Shown: positions 21,837 to 23,033 of the stretch, in pieces
How positions within the stretch are numbered: position 1 is the first letter of the stretch
Layout of the letters: each line of letters opens with the position of its first letter
Origin: an uncultured Prevotellaceae bacterium
GTDB taxonomy: Bacteria > Bacteroidota > Bacteroidia > Bacteroidales > Bacteroidaceae
Assembly (NCBI GenBank): GCA_937891085.1
Contig: CALAEY010000061.1
Span: 1-23,033, forward strand
Direction of reading: 5' to 3'
DNA: 23,033 nucleotides
Notes under the pieces: generated by a model
Told to the model about the DNA's origin: nothing
Databases searched by the model: none
What the model saw: only the letters and a program-made list of their open reading frames with translations
Program-made: the position numbers and the translations under genes

Positions 21837-22703
21837 TTACTCGAAAGAAGTTGCCTTCCAGTTGGTATTCTCGGCAGCTACCTCATAGATCTTGCCAGGC
21901 ACATAGGCATGGGCTGGCTGGGTTACTTCGGTACTTTTTGTGCTACTTTGAGAGGCATAAGTTTTCAGCTCAATAGCATCTCCACCCTCTTTGCCTACAT
22001 TGATTGGCACCAAATAGTCAGATGTCAATTTCCCGTTTGTAACGTACACGAATCTTACCTGATTACCAGATTGAGATGAAGGATTATATTGCATCCCATT
22101 GGAAGAGAAGATATATCCTTTATTTGTTCCCATGGTTAGCAACATCTCGGAATCGGAACTTTCTACAGTCTTTGTTTCATTAGTGATCAACAATCCTTCC
22201 TTAAGCAGCAGATAGGCATAAGCATGACTCAGCTTCACATTATCAGGCAGCTGGCCATCTGATACAGATACGTTTTCTGCATATAAAAATGTTTTGGCTG
22301 CAAGCAACATAGTTAATGGGGAGCTTTGAGTAATGCGTTGTCCAACTGGGGCTATCGCTTTATAATAGCCGATAGTCACATTGCCAGTGAAGTCGGCAGG
22401 GAAAGTTGTGCTGGTGAAATCAGCCTTACCACCATCTATAGTGGTCGCATCGATATCAAAGTCGTCACACATTTCTTCACCGTCGTCATTGTAGAACACG
22501 CAGAGCTTATCGCCTTCAGCCCAAGCAAACTTATAGGTAGTCCCTTCCTCAGTATATTCTACGCGTGTGTCGGCAGGCTCTGCCACCTCCACGCTCAGGG
22601 TCACGGTGCGCATGGCTGGTGCCACGGCTGGTTCATCGTTAGTAGTGCAGGCAGTGAAAGCTGCTGCGCAGCCCAGTGCCAGTAAAAGGTTTCTTGTTTT
22701 CAT
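21837..22703 (-). CDS. Fimbrillin-like surface lipoprotein
   Basis: A 288-residue lipoprotein with signal peptide and lipobox AFTAC, Cys19 as the lipid-modified residue, followed by TTNDEP, an acidic start often seen in surface-exported Bacteroidota lipoproteins. The mature part has the pattern of fimbrillin-like proteins: R-x-x-x-LSVEV, then ADTRVEY, FAWAEGDKLCVFYND, TTFPADFTGNVTIGYYKA and a predicted beta-sandwich up to the C-terminus. It may be a pilus subunit or an adhesin; the exact class is not decided. It follows a 33-residue peptide gene by 31 bases with AGGAAAG ahead of ATG 22703, and a composite terminator lies downstream. Confidence 0.7.
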   Translation of the reverse strand: MKTRNLLLALGCAAAFTACTTNDEPAVAPAMRTVTLSVEVAEPADTRVEYTEEGTTYKFAWAEGDKLCVFYNDDGEEMCDDFDIDATTIDGGKADFTSTTFPADFTGNVTIGYYKAIAPVGQRITQSSPLTMLLAAKTFLYAENVSVSDGQLPDNVKLSHAYAYLLLKEGLLITNETKTVESSDSEMLLTMGTNKGYIFSSNGMQYNPSSQSGNQVRFVYVTNGKLTSDYLVPINVGKEGGDAIELKTYASQSSTKSTEVTQPAHAYVPGKIYEVAAENTNWKATSFE

Positions 22704-22734
22704 ATTGTCTTTCCTTTCTTTCTTTAATCGTTAG

Positions 22735-22836
22735 TTACCAGTCTTCCTTCTCTACATCCGGAACGCTCATGGCTATCATGCCCTGTAGCTCCATGTCTAT
22801 CACTTGCACCACGGGTGCCTCATACATCTGTTTCAT
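22735..22836 (-). CDS. 33-residue peptide upstream of the fimbrillin-like gene
   Basis: A short open frame not caught by usual length limits: it begins MKQMYEAPVVQVIDMELQG, continues MIAMSVPDVEKEDW and stops with TAA at 22735-22737. A perfect Shine-Dalgarno AGGAGGT lies 4 bases before the ATG. It is acidic (mostly in the last third), ends in Trp, has no signal peptide or membrane helix. The pattern Y-x-x-P-x-x-x-V near the N-terminus is like a family of small Bacteroidales proteins placed before surface-lipoprotein genes, but I cannot name it. It could be a leader peptide, a secreted peptide or a partner of the fimbrillin-like protein. Confidence 0.65.
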   Translation of the reverse strand: MKQMYEAPVVQVIDMELQGMIAMSVPDVEKEDW

Positions 22837-22840
22837 TTTT

Positions 22841-22847
22841 ACCTCCT
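22841..22847 (-). promoter_or_regulatory. Shine-Dalgarno of the 33-residue peptide
   Basis: AGGAGGT on the minus strand, 4 bases before ATG 22836; supports that this short frame is translated. No clear TAnnTTTG box was found in the 60 bases upstream. Confidence 0.6.
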
Positions 22848-22903
22848 ATCTTTAGAAGTGAATAATTATAGTTATAAAATATCATTGTCCACACAGACCT
22901 GCA

Positions 22904-22965
22904 GAAAAAACGTGCTTGTGGCACGATGCCCCTCTACGTGAGGAGTCACCGTGCCACAAGCACGT
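22904..22965 (-). terminator. Strong intrinsic terminator for a gene entering from the right
   Basis: ACGTGCTTGTGGCACG and CGTGCCACAAGCACGT pair perfectly over 16 bp; the 24-base loop holds a smaller CCTC/GAGG stem. On the minus strand six T follow (22905-22910). It implies a minus-strand gene to the right, ending near 22965. Confidence 0.85.
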
Positions 22966-23033
22966 CACCTTAGCTCGCTGCTACGCAGCTCGCCCTTATT
23001 ATTTAGAACTAACGTTCGTTCGTTCGTTCGTTC
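22965..23033 (-). CDS. Possible last 22 codons of a gene cut by the window edge
   Basis: Only one of the three minus-strand frames stays open through this segment: from the edge it reads ERTNERT, encoded by the GAAC repeats, then LVLNNKGELRSSELR and stop TGA (22965-22967), which touches the arm of the terminator. The other frames stop just after the repeats (TAG, TAA). The position before a strong terminator supports a real gene end, but the segment is too short to be sure, and the repeats could be non-coding. Confidence 0.35.
   Translation of the reverse strand, partial: ERTNERTLVLNNKGELRSSELR
23013..23033. repeat. CGTT tetranucleotide tract at the window edge
   Basis: Five CGTT units and one further base (minus strand GAAC). 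The tract reaches the last base, so its full length is not known. Tetranucleotide tracts can change length by slippage and shift a reading frame. Confidence 0.9.

Overview
The window looks like a chromosomal segment of a Bacteroidales bacterium, most probably Prevotella or a close relative. Three things suggest this: TAnnTTTG-type -7 boxes with TTTG about 19-20 bp upstream, the gene order tig-clpP-clpX-recQ and surA-ostA-mutL, and Bacteroidota-only families (DUF2027-Smr protein, HU-HIG DNA-binding protein, fimbrillin-like lipoprotein). This assignment rests on recognition, not on a database search. No tRNA, rRNA, insertion sequence, CRISPR array or complete mobile element was seen. No stretch over 300 bases lacks a gene.

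Layout. Bases 1-823 hold the 3' two thirds of hemW (+), which converges on a DUF2027/Smr gene (-, 929-2050). The ends of both genes lie inside mirrored arrays of 7-bp repeats. Bases 2187-4365 (+) carry two tiny overlapping membrane-protein genes, a long-form QueA-like gene and a Nudix hydrolase. Bases 4375-19385 are one long minus-strand block of housekeeping genes. In transcription order these are lptB, tig, clpP, clpX, recQ, guaB, a PpiC-type isomerase, surA, an OstA/LptA-like gene, a 98-residue membrane protein and mutL. Own promoters can be proposed before lptB, tig, clpP, recQ, guaB and surA. Divergent from lptB is a plus-strand mlaE-mlaF pair (19468-20979). The right end (21134-23033, -) is accessory in character: a 33-residue peptide gene, a fimbrillin-like lipoprotein, a palindromic triplicate 22-bp repeat with a terminator, an HU-HIG protein, and at the edge a CGTT tetranucleotide tract that may lie in the last codons of another gene.

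How the genes fit together. Envelope biogenesis recurs: LptB and the OstA-like protein (LPS transport), SurA and its paralog (outer-membrane protein folding), and MlaE/MlaF (phospholipid transport). Protein quality control (trigger factor, ClpP, ClpX), DNA repair (RecQ, MutL), guanine nucleotide synthesis (GuaB) and RNA or cofactor functions (QueA-like, HemW) make up the rest. Several closely packed minus-strand genes are joined by strong Shine-Dalgarno sequences or overlapping stop and start codons, which suggests translational coupling in surA-ostA-98aa-mutL.

No clear new defence or mobile system is present. The most unusual signals are non-coding or junctional: heptad arrays mirrored at two convergent gene ends, the 22-bp triplicate of mini-palindromes inside a larger palindrome, an operator-like inverted repeat on the clpP promoter, a 13-bp sequence shared by the surA and ostA starts, and the edge tetranucleotide repeat that could switch reading frame.
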